64,000 bases of DNA, taken from contig JAUSFD010000024.1 of the NCBI GenBank assembly GCA_030649955.1, positions 108,211 to 172,210 of the forward strand, written 5' to 3'. The DNA comes from Candidatus Peregrinibacteria bacterium (GTDB lineage Bacteria; Patescibacteriota; Gracilibacteria; Peribacterales; Peribacteraceae). The notes under the pieces are model-generated. The model saw nothing but the letters and a program-made list of their open reading frames with translations. It was not told the DNA's origin and did no database searches. This document shows, in pieces, positions 47,437 through 57,330 of the stretch. Within the stretch, counting starts at the first letter, position 1. Each line of letters starts with the position of its first letter. Both the position numbers and the translations under genes were made by a program.

Positions 47437-47889
47437 TCATTTCGCGAGGTGAGCGAACGCCTTGTTCGCCTGGGCCATCTTCAGGACATCCTGCTTCTTC
47501 TTGATGGCAGCACCCTGGTCCGCGGAGGCATCGAGGAGCTCCATGGCCAGCTTCTGGGCCATGGGAACACCTTTGCGGTCGCGGGCAGCCCCGAGAATCC
47601 AACGGATGGAGAGGGTTTGCTGGCGCTTGGGGTTCACCTCCACTGGAACCTGGTACACGGAACCAGCGACGCGCTTGGGGCGGACTTCGACGAGAGGGGT
47701 AACGTTGAGGAGTGCCTTGCTAAAGACCTCCATGGGCGGATCCTTCGTGCGCGTCTTGATGACCTCCATGGCATCGCTGAAGATCTGCCGCGCGATCGAC
47801 TTCTTGCCACGCTTCATCAGGCAGCAGACGAACTTCTCGATCAGTGGATCGGAACCCACGGGAATGTATTGCTTGATTCTCTTTGCCAT
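47437..47889 (-). CDS. rpsG: Ribosomal protein S7
   Basis: The 150-residue protein starts MAKRIKQYIPVGSDPLIEKFVCCLMKRGKKSIA, then VTPLVEVRPKRVAGSVYQVPVEV, the 16S-binding core of S7, and RDRKGVPMAQKLAMELLDA, the helical part. It nucleates assembly of the 30S head. The stop codon is TGA, followed by a new ATG after four bases, which confirms TGA is a true stop here. Confidence 0.98.
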   Translation of the reverse strand: MAKRIKQYIPVGSDPLIEKFVCCLMKRGKKSIARQIFSDAMEVIKTRTKDPPMEVFSKALLNVTPLVEVRPKRVAGSVYQVPVEVNPKRQQTLSIRWILGAARDRKGVPMAQKLAMELLDASADQGAAIKKKQDVLKMAQANKAFAHLAK

Positions 47890-47919
47890 AGGGGAGGAAA
47901 GGGGAGAACGAGGAGAGAC

Positions 47920-48020
47920 GTTTATTCGTTTACTCGTTGATTCGTTTATTGGATAGGAAGCAGTTCGAGAACGAGGAGAGTGAGGAGCGAGTAAACCAAT
48001 AAACGAGTAAACGAATTAAC
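47920..48020. repeat. GTTTACTCG-unit hairpin between rpsL and rpsG
   Basis: The left arm (47920-47952) is made of GTTTATTCG/GTTTACTCG/GTTGATTCG units, and the right arm (47989-48020) of the complement (AATAAACGAGTAAACGAATTAACG-like). It sits inside the str operon, so it may limit transcription between rpsL and rpsG or be a processing site. The same unit forms the element at 57221-57301. Confidence 0.8.
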
Positions 48021-48027
48021 GGCATTA

Positions 48028-48447
48028 TCAGGCCTTCGGCCTCTTGGCACCATATCGGCTGCGACCCTGCTTCCGGTCGCGGACACCCTCGGTATCGAGG
48101 ACGCCGCGGACGATGTGGTAGCGAACTCCTGGGAGGTCCTTCACACGACCGCCGCGGACGAGGACCACGCTGTGCTCCTGGAGGTTATGCCCCTCACCCA
48201 TGATGTACGCCTTCACCTCATAGCCGTTCGTGAGGCGCACGCGGGCGATCTTGCGGAGAGCGGAGTTCGGTTTCTTCGGCGTCATGGTGGTGACCTTCAC
48301 GCACACCCCGCGCTTGAAGGGCGAGCCCTTCGGCAACTTAATATCGCGCATGTTGAGAGCGTTCCACGCCGTCTGCAGGGCCGGAGCCTTGCTCTTGCGA
48401 CGCTTGTCCTTGCGCGACTTCCGGATGAGTTGATTGACGGTGGGCAC
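48028..48447 (-). CDS. rpsL: Ribosomal protein S12 (GTG start)
   Basis: [13 protein letters not shown] is the S12 N-terminus; the codon before it is GTG (48445-48447), so translation starts there. The core has [52 protein letters not shown] and [11 protein letters not shown], all family-typical, 139 residues. S12 sits at the decoding centre. Streptomycin-resistance positions (Lys in PKKPNSA, and PGVRYH) are normal. rpoC lies upstream. Confidence 0.97.
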   Translation of the reverse strand: MPTVNQLIRKSRKDKRRKSKAPALQTAWNALNMRDIKLPKGSPFKRGVCVKVTTMTPKKPNSALRKIARVRLTNGYEVKAYIMGEGHNLQEHSVVLVRGGRVKDLPGVRYHIVRGVLDTEGVRDRKQGRSRYGAKRPKA

Positions 48448-48520
48448 AGGGGTGAAGGAAATGGGATACGAGAGCCGAAATACTAGGGAAGAGAGGGCGG
48501 GAAGTAAAGGGCGGGGAGGG

Positions 48521-51500
48521 CTATTCCTCCTCGTCTGGGCTAACACTGTCTCCGCCATCCCCATCAACACTAGAGAGGAAGCGCTTGCGGTAGACCTCGC
48601 CCGTTGGGATCAGGCGGCCGATGATCACGTTCTCCTTGAGGCCCTGGAGCATGTCGATGCGCCGGGTCGTGGCCGCCTCGACGAGCACGCGGATGGTCTC
48701 CTGGAAGGAGGCGCCAGCGAGCCAGGAATCGGTGGCGAGCGCTACGCGGGTGATTCCCAGGAGGAGCTGCTCGACGTTCGCCCCCCTCTTGCCGGCTCCC
48801 AAGTGATCGGCCTCGTACTGCACCTCACCAATGTCGACGGTCTCGCCGGGGAGGAACTTCGTGTCTGCGGGGTCGCTAATGCGCACCTTTGAGAACATTT
48901 TCTTGACGATGATCTCCAGGTGCTTGTCATTGATGGTCTGTCCTTGCGATGCGTAGATGTGCTGCACTTCGAGGACGATGTAGTTCTGCACGGAGTACGC
49001 ACCCTTCTTCTCCAGGAGCTCCTGGAGGTTGTAGTGACCAACGTTGAGGGCCTGGCCCCCCTCAACGAGCGCGCCGTTCTTCACGAGGAGGGACTCTCGC
49101 GAGCCGAACTCGTAGGTACGCTCCTGGATCTCACTGTGGCGGATACGCACTTGATCGCGCTCTATCGCACTGACCGTTCCTGCGATGACCGCCTTCACCG
49201 TCGATTTGTCCCGGACGGATTTCGCGACGACCATGCGCTCCTTCACAACTTGCCCCTTCTTCACGGTGACCTCGAAACCTGCGGGGAGCATGTACGTATC
49301 CTCGCCCGGCTCCTCTGCAGTGACGGCAACAGTCGTCTTGCCGCCCTGGTGCGTCACCTTCACGCGACCACGGATATCGGAGAGGGTTGCGGGCGTGCGG
49401 GGAGAGCGCGCCTCGAAGAGTTCCTCGACGCGGGTGAGACCCTGCGTGATGTCTGCCCCTTCGGCGACACCTCCCATGTGGAAGGTGCGCATGGTGAGCT
49501 GTGTACCTGGCTCTCCAATACTCTGCGCAGCGATGATTCCCACGGGAGTACCAATGCGGACAGTCTTGTTGTTGCTCAGATCGCGCCCGTAGCACTTCAC
49601 ACAGATGCCGCCACGGGTGCGACAGGTCATGATGGAGCGGACCTTCACCGATTCGATGCCGCGCTGTGCGAGGGTCTCGATGAGAATGGCATCAATCTCG
49701 CTATTGCGTTTGGCGATGACCTTGCCGTCGATGACGAGGTCCTCAGAGAGTGTGCGTCCTGCGAGACGGACTTCGAACTTCTCGCCGATCTTCTCTGACT
49801 CTTCGCGGGAGACCACGTGGTGATCTTTCGCTCCACAGTCCTCCTCGCGGATGATGATGTCCTGCACGGCGTCGACCAAGCGACGGGTGAGGTAGCCGGC
49901 TTCGGCAGTCTTCAGGGCTGTATCGGATTTCCCCTTGCGTCCTCCGTGCGTGGCGATGAAGTACTCGAGCACGTTGAAGCCATCGCGGAGGTTACTCTGC
50001 ACAGGGAGTTCGATGGTGCGGCCGGAGGGATTCGCGACGAGCCCCTTCATGCCAGCGAGCTGGGTGACTTGGCCCCAGTTGCCGCGGGCGCCGGAGTCGA
50101 TGACGTAGGTGATGTGGTTCTCCGGATGCTTGAGGAAGTTCTTCACCATGACGTTCGTCACTTCGTTCTTCGTCTCGCTCCAGATGCGAATTGCATGGTT
50201 GTACCTCTCGTCCGCGGTGACGAGTCCCTTCCAGTAGAAGTTGTTGATGCGACGGATGGTCTCGTTCGCCTTCTCGAGCATGTCCTTCCTCTCCTCCGGA
50301 ATGACGATGTCTGACGACGCGATGGAGATGCCGGAGATCGTTGCGGAAGCGAAGCCGATGTCCTTGATGCGGTCTGCGAATGCGACTGTCTCCTCGCGCC
50401 CAACGACTTCCAGAGCGGTGGCGATCAAGTCGCTCAAGCTCTTCTTCTTCATCGTCTCATTGATGAATCCGAGTGCGGGGGGCACGATCTCCTGGAACTT
50501 CAAGCGACCCACAGAGGTCTCGACTATCTCCTCCTGCTCCCCCATCTTCACACGCACCTTGATCTTCGCCTGCAACGCGACGACCTCGTGGTCGTACGCG
50601 AGGAACGCTTCCTGCGGGCAACTGAAGGCCATCCCCTCGCCCTTCTTCCCGTCATGGACGCGGGTGAGGAAGTAGCAACCCAGGACCATGTCCTGAGCTG
50701 GGTTGATGATTGGCTCCCCTGCCGATGGCTTGAGGACGTTGTTCGCGGCAGACATGAGCTGCGCCGCCTCCTCCTGTGCCTTTGCGGAGAGCGGGACGTG
50801 CACAGCCATCTGGTCTCCGTCGAAGTCCGCGTTGAAAGCGGCGCATACGAGTGGGTGGAGTTGGATTGCGAGACCTTCGATGAGTTGCGGGCGGAAAGCC
50901 TGGATACCCAAACGGTGGAGGGTTGGCGCGCGGTTGAGGAGGACATGCTTATCCTTGATGACGTCCTCGAGGATGTCCCACACTTCCTTGCCGCCATCCT
51001 GCACGAGACGCTCTGCAGCCTTCACGTTGTGCGCGAGTTCGTCCCTGATAATGCGACCGATGACGAACGGCTTGAAGAGCTTCATCGCCATCTCCTTCGG
51101 GAGACCACACTGGTTCAGGCGCAAGTGCGGGCCGACGACGATGACCGAGCGTCCGGAGTAGTCCACGCGTTTGCCGAGGAGGTTCTGGCGGAAGCGCCCT
51201 TGCTTCCCCTTGAGCATGTCCGAGAGCGATCGCAGCTTGCGTCGATCCCCCGCAGTGAAGAGCGTTTTCCCGCCACGTCCAGAGTTATTGAGGAGGGTAT
51301 CCACCGCTTCCTGGAGCATGCGCTTCTCGTTCCGGCAGATGACTTCTGGCGCGCCGATGCTCATGAGCTTCTTCAGACGGTTATTGCGGTTGATGACGCG
51401 TCGGTAGAGGTCATTCAAATCCGATGCCGCGAAGCGGCCGCCATCGAGCTGGACCATCGGACGGAGGTCCGGGGGGATGACGGGCAGGCGCGTCTGGATG

Positions 51501-52402
51501 GTCCACTCCGGCTTGATGCGCGCCTGGAGGAGCGAGCTCACGAGCTTGATGCGCTTCGTGATCTTCTTCAGCTTCTGTCCGCTGCTCTGCTCGCGCTCCT
51601 TATCGAGGCTGATGATCATCGATTCGAGGTCGACAGCAGAGATGATCTCCCGGAGCGACTCTGCCCCTGTGCCGGCGCGGAACACGTGACCGAACTTCAT
51701 GTTCATCTCGCGGAACTTGAGCTCACTCAGGACCGATCCTGTGGAGAGTGCCTTGAGATCATCGAGTGCATCCTTGTGATTCTCCTTGAGACTCTCGAGC
51801 TTCTGCGCAGCCTCCTTGTCGAGTGCGTCGAGCTGTGCGCGCGATGCCTTGCTCTCCTGCATCTTCTTCTTCGCGTCCTCGTACTCACGCTTGATCTGAT
51901 TCTTGCGGGCCTCCATGGACATGCTCACCTCCTTCTCCGCTTCCGTCTTCGCCTCCTCGTCGACTGTGATGACGATGTACGCCGCGAAGTAGACGATCTG
52001 CTCCAGCGTCTTGATGGGGAGATCGAGGAGTAAACCGATACGCGAAGGGGAACTGCGTAGGAACCAGATATGTGTGACTGGAACAGCGAGGTTGATGTGC
52101 CCCATCCGCTCGCGGCGTACGATGCTGCGCGTCACCTCCACACCACACTTCTCGCATACGACCCCGCTGTAGCGCACGCCCTTGTACTTCCCGCAGAAGC
52201 ACTGGAAGTTCTTCGTGGGGCCGAAGATGCGCTCGCAGAAGAGCCCATCAGGCTCTGCGCGCTGGGTGCGGTAATTGACCGTCTCGGCCTTCGTCACCTC
52301 CCCGCGGGACCAGGCGATCATGTCCTCGGGACTCGCGATACTGAGGGCGACGGCGTCGAAGGAGTCGGTCGCGGCGGACTTCTGGTGTGCTGGCGGGGGC
52401 AT
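48521..52402 (-). CDS. rpoC: RNA polymerase beta-prime subunit
   Basis: The protein of about 1290 residues has a zinc ribbon CFCGKYKG...CEKCG near 65-90. The active-site loop [12 protein letters not shown] carries the three metal-binding Asp residues, and the bridge helix/trigger loop region and a second zinc site ([11 protein letters not shown]) follow. The start MPPPAHQKS is taken at 52402; an ATG 51 bases upstream is possible. It is unusual that rpoB is not upstream; an unrelated long gene is there instead. The zinc and catalytic motifs are intact. Confidence 0.97.
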   Translation of the reverse strand: MPPPAHQKSAATDSFDAVALSIASPEDMIAWSRGEVTKAETVNYRTQRAEPDGLFCERIFGPTKNFQCFCGKYKGVRYSGVVCEKCGVEVTRSIVRRERMGHINLAVPVTHIWFLRSSPSRIGLLLDLPIKTLEQIVYFAAYIVITVDEEAKTEAEKEVSMSMEARKNQIKREYEDAKKKMQESKASRAQLDALDKEAAQKLESLKENHKDALDDLKALSTGSVLSELKFREMNMKFGHVFRAGTGAESLREIISAVDLESMIISLDKEREQSSGQKLKKITKRIKLVSSLLQARIKPEWTIQTRLPVIPPDLRPMVQLDGGRFAASDLNDLYRRVINRNNRLKKLMSIGAPEVICRNEKRMLQEAVDTLLNNSGRGGKTLFTAGDRRKLRSLSDMLKGKQGRFRQNLLGKRVDYSGRSVIVVGPHLRLNQCGLPKEMAMKLFKPFVIGRIIRDELAHNVKAAERLVQDGGKEVWDILEDVIKDKHVLLNRAPTLHRLGIQAFRPQLIEGLAIQLHPLVCAAFNADFDGDQMAVHVPLSAKAQEEAAQLMSAANNVLKPSAGEPIINPAQDMVLGCYFLTRVHDGKKGEGMAFSCPQEAFLAYDHEVVALQAKIKVRVKMGEQEEIVETSVGRLKFQEIVPPALGFINETMKKKSLSDLIATALEVVGREETVAFADRIKDIGFASATISGISIASSDIVIPEERKDMLEKANETIRRINNFYWKGLVTADERYNHAIRIWSETKNEVTNVMVKNFLKHPENHITYVIDSGARGNWGQVTQLAGMKGLVANPSGRTIELPVQSNLRDGFNVLEYFIATHGGRKGKSDTALKTAEAGYLTRRLVDAVQDIIIREEDCGAKDHHVVSREESEKIGEKFEVRLAGRTLSEDLVIDGKVIAKRNSEIDAILIETLAQRGIESVKVRSIMTCRTRGGICVKCYGRDLSNNKTVRIGTPVGIIAAQSIGEPGTQLTMRTFHMGGVAEGADITQGLTRVEELFEARSPRTPATLSDIRGRVKVTHQGGKTTVAVTAEEPGEDTYMLPAGFEVTVKKGQVVKERMVVAKSVRDKSTVKAVIAGTVSAIERDQVRIRHSEIQERTYEFGSRESLLVKNGALVEGGQALNVGHYNLQELLEKKGAYSVQNYIVLEVQHIYASQGQTINDKHLEIIVKKMFSKVRISDPADTKFLPGETVDIGEVQYEADHLGAGKRGANVEQLLLGITRVALATDSWLAGASFQETIRVLVEAATTRRIDMLQGLKENVIIGRLIPTGEVYRKRFLSSVDGDGGDSVSPDEEE

Positions 52403-52712
52403 AGGACTGGGAGAAAATGGCTTCGTGGAGAGGAAATGAATATTTCCGTCCACATACGAAGCACCGCAGCTCCCCCGGGGCGATCGTCTGAATCGCAGGA
52501 GGAACTCCGGTGTAGTGGGGGAATTCTACGAAAATTCGACACGTTTGCAAGGAGTTTTTTGGAAGATCTCAAGGAAATCCCAAAAATTTCCAATGAGAAA
52601 ATCCTAATATTCCAAACCGCACCGCGGAGCAGTGCTGCTCTGCATGATGCCTCTTCTTCCTCCTGAGCAGCACCCGTCCTCGGGTACGGTTGCTGCGGAA
52701 TTCTCCTGTGAA
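52403..52712. other. Intergenic region upstream of rpoC
   Basis: No gene is seen. It holds the rpoC promoter candidate at 52523-52550 and short palindromes near 52625-52650 (AGCAGTGCTGCT) beyond the stop of the upstream gene. No ribosomal-protein-like sequence or rpoB end is present. Confidence 0.6.
52523..52550 (-). promoter_or_regulatory. Candidate rpoC promoter
   Basis: Minus strand: TTGCAA (52545-52550), a 16-base spacer, TAGAAT (52523-52528). The -10 lies about 120 bases before the rpoC start, so this message would have a real leader, in contrast to many others here. Confidence 0.45.
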
Positions 52713-54251
52713 CTACTCCTCTACCTTCTCAAAATCGATGAGGCCATCCTTCACGATCAACCGTCGCTTGAAGGCGGAATCCCAGTCGAAGGGCTCTTTT
52801 TCATACTTCGTAATGTGCTCGATGATGGCAGCGGCCTGCTCCTTGTGCCGGGGATCCTGTGACGTCTTCGCTCGTTCCAAAACGGCATTCACTTCTTTCT
52901 TAAAGATGAGAAAATCCCCCTGCTTTCCGTTCCGCGCAGCGAGGATCATCCTGAAGAATGACGCGTTCTCTTCTTTCGAGAGTGCGAGCAGACCCTCCGG
53001 TCCACGGATGAGAAATCTCCCCTCTTTCCCGGCTGCGCGAATCTTGTAGAGCCCCGGCAGCGCCCTCGGATTTGCGCGAAGTGTCATCGTCGAACCCGTC
53101 TCGTTGCGCTCGAACTTCACATCGGGGTATCCGAGCTCTGCTCTCTCTTTGTTTGCCTCGAAGAAGGTCGCCTGATCGGCGATGTCCTCCGGAGCTCTGA
53201 TGGATGCTTCGGTCGCATCCTTTGGAACATCGAACGTGATCGCTTCGCCGGGCATGATAATTTGCCCCTTCGGGAGTTCTCCTTCTGGCAATCGCTCGGG
53301 CCGAAGAAGCTTGCGTTCCTTCTTCTTCTCCTCGGGTTTCTTCTCTTCAGGCTTCTTCTCAGGGACCTTCGAGAAATCTGGCATCGCGACCTTGGGCACG
53401 CCGAACCTGCCCTCCGTGCGGGAGCGCTTCTCCTGGCGAGCCGTGAACGACTTCTCCTTGGGCTGCCCTGTCTCGCTATCGACAACCCTGAGCGTGACGG
53501 AAGCACCGGGGCGCAGGCGCAGTTGCCAGTTGCGGCCCCAGCTGTGCGCTCCCCTCTCCTGGTTCTTCTGTGCGGAAAGCCGGTTATCCCAGATCTGGGA
53601 CGTCGCGTAGCTCTCGTAACCGGGGATGTAGACGCCGCGACGGTTCTTGATCCACTCGCCTCGCACACTCGGGAGCGGGTAGCGGGAGCAGAGGTTGTAG
53701 TACTTGTACGGGATCTGCACGTCGATGTAGACCCCGCCGTCCTCGCGCACGACTTCGCGCACAGTCACGGTCTTCGCACGCATGCGCTTCTGCCAATCAC
53801 TGAACTCCGTCATGTCCGCTTGAATAGTGTCGAGGAGTTTCTCGATGGATTGGATCGTCTCTGCCTCGTTCGCCATCAGCTTCTGTTCGAGCTCTTGTGT
53901 CATGGTGTTGAGCTCCTCGATCGCCTTGGAGAACTTCATCTTTGCCTCCTCCTGCTTCTCATTTCTCGTGGTCGCCGTGCCATCGCGGTTCCTGCCTTCC
54001 ATGAGGATAGCCGCACGCTTACGACAGAGCTCTGCGAGTTTCGAGAGCTTCTCGTACTTGCGCTGAACGCGCTCCCGAGGTGTCTCCTTCGGTTTCTCGA
54101 CATCTTCGTCGGCCCGGGACATGCGCGGTGCCTGCGGAGTCTGACCGCTCTCCTGGAGATCCTCGGGTGTATCTGGTCGATCCTCCGCCGGATTCTCCGG
54201 AGGAGCTTCGGAGAAGTGCAAGAGCCGAGACTCAGCGAAGAACATCTTCAT
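52713..54251 (-). CDS. Unknown long soluble protein with a coiled-coil region
   Basis: The protein of about 512 residues from the ATG at 54251 is not recognised. A polar, low-complexity N-terminus (about 15-70, Pro/Glu/Asp-rich) precedes a coiled-coil helix region (about 70-160, with KRAAILMEGRNRDG and EELNTMTQELEQKLM). A middle domain with many aromatic residues (DVQIPYKYYNLCSRYPLPSVRGEWIKNRRGVYIPGYESYAT) and a Pro/Lys-rich linker (KKPEEKKPEEKKKERK) come next, then a beta-rich C-terminal part. Its start overlaps the stop of the previous gene by ATGA, so the two are translationally coupled. Confidence 0.7.
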   Translation of the reverse strand: MKMFFAESRLLHFSEAPPENPAEDRPDTPEDLQESGQTPQAPRMSRADEDVEKPKETPRERVQRKYEKLSKLAELCRKRAAILMEGRNRDGTATTRNEKQEEAKMKFSKAIEELNTMTQELEQKLMANEAETIQSIEKLLDTIQADMTEFSDWQKRMRAKTVTVREVVREDGGVYIDVQIPYKYYNLCSRYPLPSVRGEWIKNRRGVYIPGYESYATSQIWDNRLSAQKNQERGAHSWGRNWQLRLRPGASVTLRVVDSETGQPKEKSFTARQEKRSRTEGRFGVPKVAMPDFSKVPEKKPEEKKPEEKKKERKLLRPERLPEGELPKGQIIMPGEAITFDVPKDATEASIRAPEDIADQATFFEANKERAELGYPDVKFERNETGSTMTLRANPRALPGLYKIRAAGKEGRFLIRGPEGLLALSKEENASFFRMILAARNGKQGDFLIFKKEVNAVLERAKTSQDPRHKEQAAAIIEHITKYEKEPFDWDSAFKRRLIVKDGLIDFEKVEE

Positions 54252-54502
54252 AGTGCGAGTGGAGGAGTCTCCTCGCTCTCCGTCCACGATGCGGACTTTA
54301 GTCTGTCGAACACCGATTCCAGTCGATCCGCTCCTTCTCCCAGGATCTGCTCTTCATTGTCCTGCCCGCGCTCGAGTGCCAAGAGGATCACCTTCTGCTG
54401 GGCAGAATTCAGCTTCGATCCCACAGCGGCGAGCATCTCAACGAACGAGGCGGGCACGCAGGTGAAGGACTGGAGCTTGGAAATGAAGGCAGATGCGTCC
54501 AT
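54248..54502 (-). CDS. Unknown 84-residue protein
   Basis: Helical, not recognised: MDASAFISKLQSFTCVPASFVEMLAAVGSKLNSAQQKVILLALERG, then an acidic tail. Its stop codon overlaps the next gene's start (ATGA), implying a two-gene unit with the long coiled-coil protein. A TATAAT box lies about 33 bases upstream of the ATG. Confidence 0.6.
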   Translation of the reverse strand: MDASAFISKLQSFTCVPASFVEMLAAVGSKLNSAQQKVILLALERGQDNEEQILGEGADRLESVFDRLKSASWTESEETPPLAL

Positions 54503-54571
54503 GGGGGTGGGGTGGATGTGGGTTTCTTAGTATTATAGCGTAGAAGTGACGCTTTTGGAAGGTTGTTCGTA

Positions 54572-54648
54572 AGGGCAGCAAAGGCAGCTAGGGCAGCGCA
54601 AAATCACCACTGCTGCCCTTGTTGCCTTCCCTGCCCTCGCTGCCCTTC
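54572..54648. repeat. GGGCAGC-unit hairpin
   Basis: The left arm is three GGCAG(C/T) units (AAGGGCAGCAAAGGCAGC, GGGCAGCG); the right arm has CTGCTGCCC, TTGCCTTCCCTGCCC and GCTGCCC. It follows the minus-strand gene ending at 54652. Confidence 0.75.
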
Positions 54649-54651
54649 ACT

Positions 54652-55044
54652 CTAGGCAATCTCCGTACCCGGCGCATCCTTCGCGGATTTCTCCACATCT
54701 GTCCCGAACTTCTTGAAGACGTCTTCAAATGACCCGCCGGATTCCTCCAGAGCCTTGCGCAGGAGCTCGAGTTCATCCTCCTTGAAATGCAGTGTTGAGG
54801 ACTCGTTCACGAGGCCATCCTGCACCTTCGCTTGCACGCCCAAGTTCTCTGCACCCTGCAGACTCGCGTGGAGGACGATGTGCGCATCGCACGTCTCGCA
54901 CTTGAGCTGGAGCAGCATGAAGTCATCACCGGCGAGACGGACGGAGGCGAAGTCAATGGGCACCCTCTTCCCACACTGGGGGCAGCGCATCTGCTGGTAG
55001 ATTCTCTGGATGATCTGCTGGAGGGTGTGCGGATCCAGTTCCAT
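54652..55044 (-). CDS. Unknown zinc-ribbon protein
   Basis: The 130-residue protein from MELDPHTLQQIIQRIYQQM has MRCPQCGKRVPIDF and LKCETCDAHIV: two CxxC pairs about 30 residues apart, a zinc ribbon. A helical, acidic C-terminal half (LHFKEDELELLRKALEESGGSFEDVFKKFGTD) follows. The start is fixed by the promoter just upstream. Function unknown; the family seems lineage-specific to me. Confidence 0.65.
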   Translation of the reverse strand: MELDPHTLQQIIQRIYQQMRCPQCGKRVPIDFASVRLAGDDFMLLQLKCETCDAHIVLHASLQGAENLGVQAKVQDGLVNESSTLHFKEDELELLRKALEESGGSFEDVFKKFGTDVEKSAKDAPGTEIA

Positions 55045-55051
55045 ATAGTTC

Positions 55052-55079
55052 ATTCTAGCATAAACGGAGCTTCTCTCAA
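55052..55079 (-). promoter_or_regulatory. Promoter of the zinc-ribbon gene
   Basis: TTGAGA (55074-55079 on the minus strand, 5/6), a 16-base spacer, TAGAAT with preceding TGC (55052-55057), and seven bases to the ATG at 55044. Confidence 0.75.
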
Positions 55080-55094
55080 AGAAAATCCCCACAA

Positions 55095-55178
55095 CCGTAG
55101 CGAGGGTTCGGCCTGCCCTGAGAAGAGTCGAAGGGTTACCCGCGCAGGCCCGCCGGGGTAGACGAACCCCGGCTACGG
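55095..55178. repeat. Large palindromic repeat between divergent genes
   Basis: The outer arms are CCGTAGCGAGGGTTCG and CGAACCCCGGCTACGG (15 of 18 positions pair). They enclose CCTGCCCTGAG-AAG-AGTCGAAGGGTT (55112-55137), which is also found inside carA (58784-58809). The whole unit looks like a mobile palindromic repeat. Confidence 0.75.
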
Positions 55179-55211
55179 TAAATGGCTGGAGACAAGCTAT
55201 ACTAAGCCCCC

Positions 55212-55730
55212 ATGGCTACCGTGCGACCGACGGCCCCCCTCGTCTCCCAGTCCCTGGCATCCACCGCAACAGTACTGCTCATCCTCGCGATCTGCGCTGC
55301 GACGATCCTCCTCTTTCGCCCCGCACAGACCGCGGGGGGTACCGTGGAGTTGGGCGTGGAGCACACTTCCTCGTTGAGCCTAAACCTCTCGATCAGCGCA
55401 GATGAAGGCCAGGGTGGTATCGCTGAACTCTCGCACGACAGCCAGGATGCAGTGGCAATCAGCACACCGGATACGTGGCACATCCGGCAGGTACGCCATG
55501 CGACTCTCGATGACATACAGTCCGATCCCGCATCCTTCGGCTTCACGCGCCACCGCCTCCCTAGCGGGGCCATCGTCTCCTTCCGCATTCCACAGGCTCC
55601 TCTGCACCTCGTCATTCACAATCCCTCGATGATTCCCCTGAAGGTCCACCTGAAAAGGATCCACGTGAAGAGCGGCAATATCCTCGACGACGTGATCCTC
55701 ATCCAGCAGGAGAAGACGACACTCTGGTAG
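55212..55730 (+). CDS. Single-pass membrane protein, unknown
   Basis: An N-terminal transmembrane helix (ASTATVLLILAICAATILLF) is followed by about 135 extracytoplasmic residues of beta type (VELGVEHTSSLSLNLSISADEG, HLVIHNPSMIPLKVHLKRIHV). A TATACT -10-like box ends eight bases before the ATG (55198-55203). The last base of its stop directly precedes the ATG of the CofE-like gene, so they are one operon. Confidence 0.65.
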   Translation: MATVRPTAPLVSQSLASTATVLLILAICAATILLFRPAQTAGGTVELGVEHTSSLSLNLSISADEGQGGIAELSHDSQDAVAISTPDTWHIRQVRHATLDDIQSDPASFGFTRHRLPSGAIVSFRIPQAPLHLVIHNPSMIPLKVHLKRIHVKSGNILDDVILIQQEKTTLW

Positions 55731-56495
55731 ATGCAGCTTCTTCCCATAAAAACCGGCCTCCTTCATCCGGGTGACTCGCTCACGGAGGCGCTCCTCCGCT
55801 CAACTCGCCTGCAGGAGGCCGACATCATCATTGTTTCATCGAAGGCTGTTGCAACTGCGGAGAATACGCTCATTGATCTCCGTTCGATCACTCCTTCACC
55901 GACTGCACTGGAGTGGGCAGCGAAGACGGGACGGAGTCCTCCATTCTGCGAAGCCGTTCTCGCGGAGACAAAACGATTGAACGGGAAGGTTATCAGTCAT
56001 TGTCCTGGCGCACTCCTCACCGAGGTGCTTCCCGAGGGGCTCTCCAGGGGAAGCATCATCACCGCGAACGCGGGGCTCGATGAATCGAATGCACCGGTGG
56101 GCTGCGCTATCGGGTGGCCGACGAATCCTCCGATGAGTGCTCGCTCACTTCGCACTGCACTCGAAGCACACACTGATGGATCAATCGCTGTTATCATCAG
56201 CGATTCTCGTTGCAGTCCGAGGAGGCTCGGCGTCACAGCGTTCGCCCTCGCCGCGAGCGGCATTGATCCTTTCGCGGATCAGGCGGGGAAAGAAGATCTG
56301 TACGGGAGGAAGCTGCACATCACCACCGAAGCAATCAGTGATCAGCTCGCAACTGCGGGGAACTTCCTCATGGGCAATGCGGCACAGGCAACCCCAGCGG
56401 TCATCATCCGAGATCATGGCTTGCAGATGAGCAAATTTGAGGGGTGGGTGGAGGGGATTGATGCGGGGGTGGATTTGTTTCGGGGAATACTGTGA
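55731..56495 (+). CDS. Coenzyme F420-0:L-glutamate ligase-like (CofE)
   Basis: The 254-residue protein fits PF01996: IKTGLLHPGD, IIIVSSKAVATAEN, ITANAGLDESN, VIISDSRCSPRRLGVTAFALAASGIDPFADQAGKEDLYGR and a C-terminal GNAAQATPAVIIRD. CofE adds glutamates to F420-0 with GTP. No other F420 genes are seen here, and some CPR homologues may join amino acids to another cofactor. It is translated directly after the membrane protein. Confidence 0.85.
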   Translation: MQLLPIKTGLLHPGDSLTEALLRSTRLQEADIIIVSSKAVATAENTLIDLRSITPSPTALEWAAKTGRSPPFCEAVLAETKRLNGKVISHCPGALLTEVLPEGLSRGSIITANAGLDESNAPVGCAIGWPTNPPMSARSLRTALEAHTDGSIAVIISDSRCSPRRLGVTAFALAASGIDPFADQAGKEDLYGRKLHITTEAISDQLATAGNFLMGNAAQATPAVIIRDHGLQMSKFEGWVEGIDAGVDLFRGIL

Positions 56496-56497
56496 AC

Positions 56498-56578
56498 GTG
56501 AATCTTGAATGGTGAATCGTGAATCATGGGACGAGTTTCTTGTTCTCCATGATTCATGACTCAAGATTCATGATTCAT
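56498..56578. repeat. GTGAATC-unit hairpin
   Basis: The left arm has GTGAATCTTGAATGGTGAATC and GTGAATCATG units; the right arm has CATGATTCATGACTCAAGATTC and ATGATTCA. It lies between co-directional genes, just after the CofE-like stop. Confidence 0.85.
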
Positions 56579-56618
56579 TTTGCCGTTTGCCCTGCGCATC
56601 CTGTGATACGCTTGCACC

Positions 56619-57215
56619 ATGAATTTCGTTGTCCTGAGCTCCTCCCGCGGCACGACGTTCCAGGGGATTCTCGATCGGACTGCGGATGGTGCGCTGACGG
56701 CAGAATTCCTGGGACTCATTGCGGATCGGGAGGATCGTGGATGTGTGGCGAAAGCACGAGCGGCAAAGGTCCCCGTGCGAGTCGTGACGCGCATCGAGGG
56801 AGAGGAACGCGAGGCGTACGACGCGCGCATTAGTACTGCGATCGATGACCTGGGTGGGAATGCGAACACCGTGATCGCAGCGATCGGCTGGTTGCTGCTG
56901 CTCTCCCCAAGTTTCGTTGCGGATCACCGTGGCAAGATTCTCAATGTGCATCCATCACTCCTCCCGAAACACCCCGGTATGCACGCCCATGAAGATGTGC
57001 TGAAATCCGGCGATAGAGAAACCGGCATGACGATTCACCTCATTGATGATGGGATGGATACAGGGAAAATTCTCCTGCAGAAATCGTGTCCCGTACTGCC
57101 GAATGACACACCCGAGACACTGAAAGGGCGGGTGCAGGAACTGGAGAAGGAGTGGTACCCGAAGGTGTTGCAAATGCTTGAAACAGGGAAACTGCGAATC
57201 GATAACTCCGCCTGA
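56619..57215 (+). CDS. purN: Phosphoribosylglycinamide formyltransferase
   Basis: The 198-residue enzyme uses 10-formyl-THF in purine synthesis. SSSRGTTFQGIL is the substrate loop (GSGTNFQ in most). NVHPSLLPKHPGMHAHEDVL has the catalytic Asn and His, and HLIDDGMDTGKILLQ the Asp. An insert-free short form. No other pur genes are in the window. Confidence 0.9.
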   Translation: MNFVVLSSSRGTTFQGILDRTADGALTAEFLGLIADREDRGCVAKARAAKVPVRVVTRIEGEEREAYDARISTAIDDLGGNANTVIAAIGWLLLLSPSFVADHRGKILNVHPSLLPKHPGMHAHEDVLKSGDRETGMTIHLIDDGMDTGKILLQKSCPVLPNDTPETLKGRVQELEKEWYPKVLQMLETGKLRIDNSA

Positions 57216-57220
57216 AAGCT

Positions 57221-57301
57221 CGTTTATTCGTTGATTTGTTTACTCGTTTACTCGCATTGCTGCACAGCGAATAAACGAATCAACGAGTAAACGAGTTAAC
57301 G
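57221..57301. repeat. GTTTACTCG-unit hairpin between convergent genes
   Basis: The left arm has CGTTTATTCGTTGATTTG/TTTACTCG units (57221-57253), and the right arm AATAAACGAATCAACGAGTAAACG-like units (57267-57301). It uses the same unit as the element at 47920, nine kb away, but in a different order of variants. Confidence 0.8.
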
Positions 57302-57330
57302 GACAATGGACTCTTCCGTCTGTCTCTTCA

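Noticed and set aside
47920..48020. Simple rho-independent terminator between rpsL and rpsG
   Set aside because: No U tract, and the arms are tandem-unit repeats also found elsewhere; termination inside the str operon would be odd.
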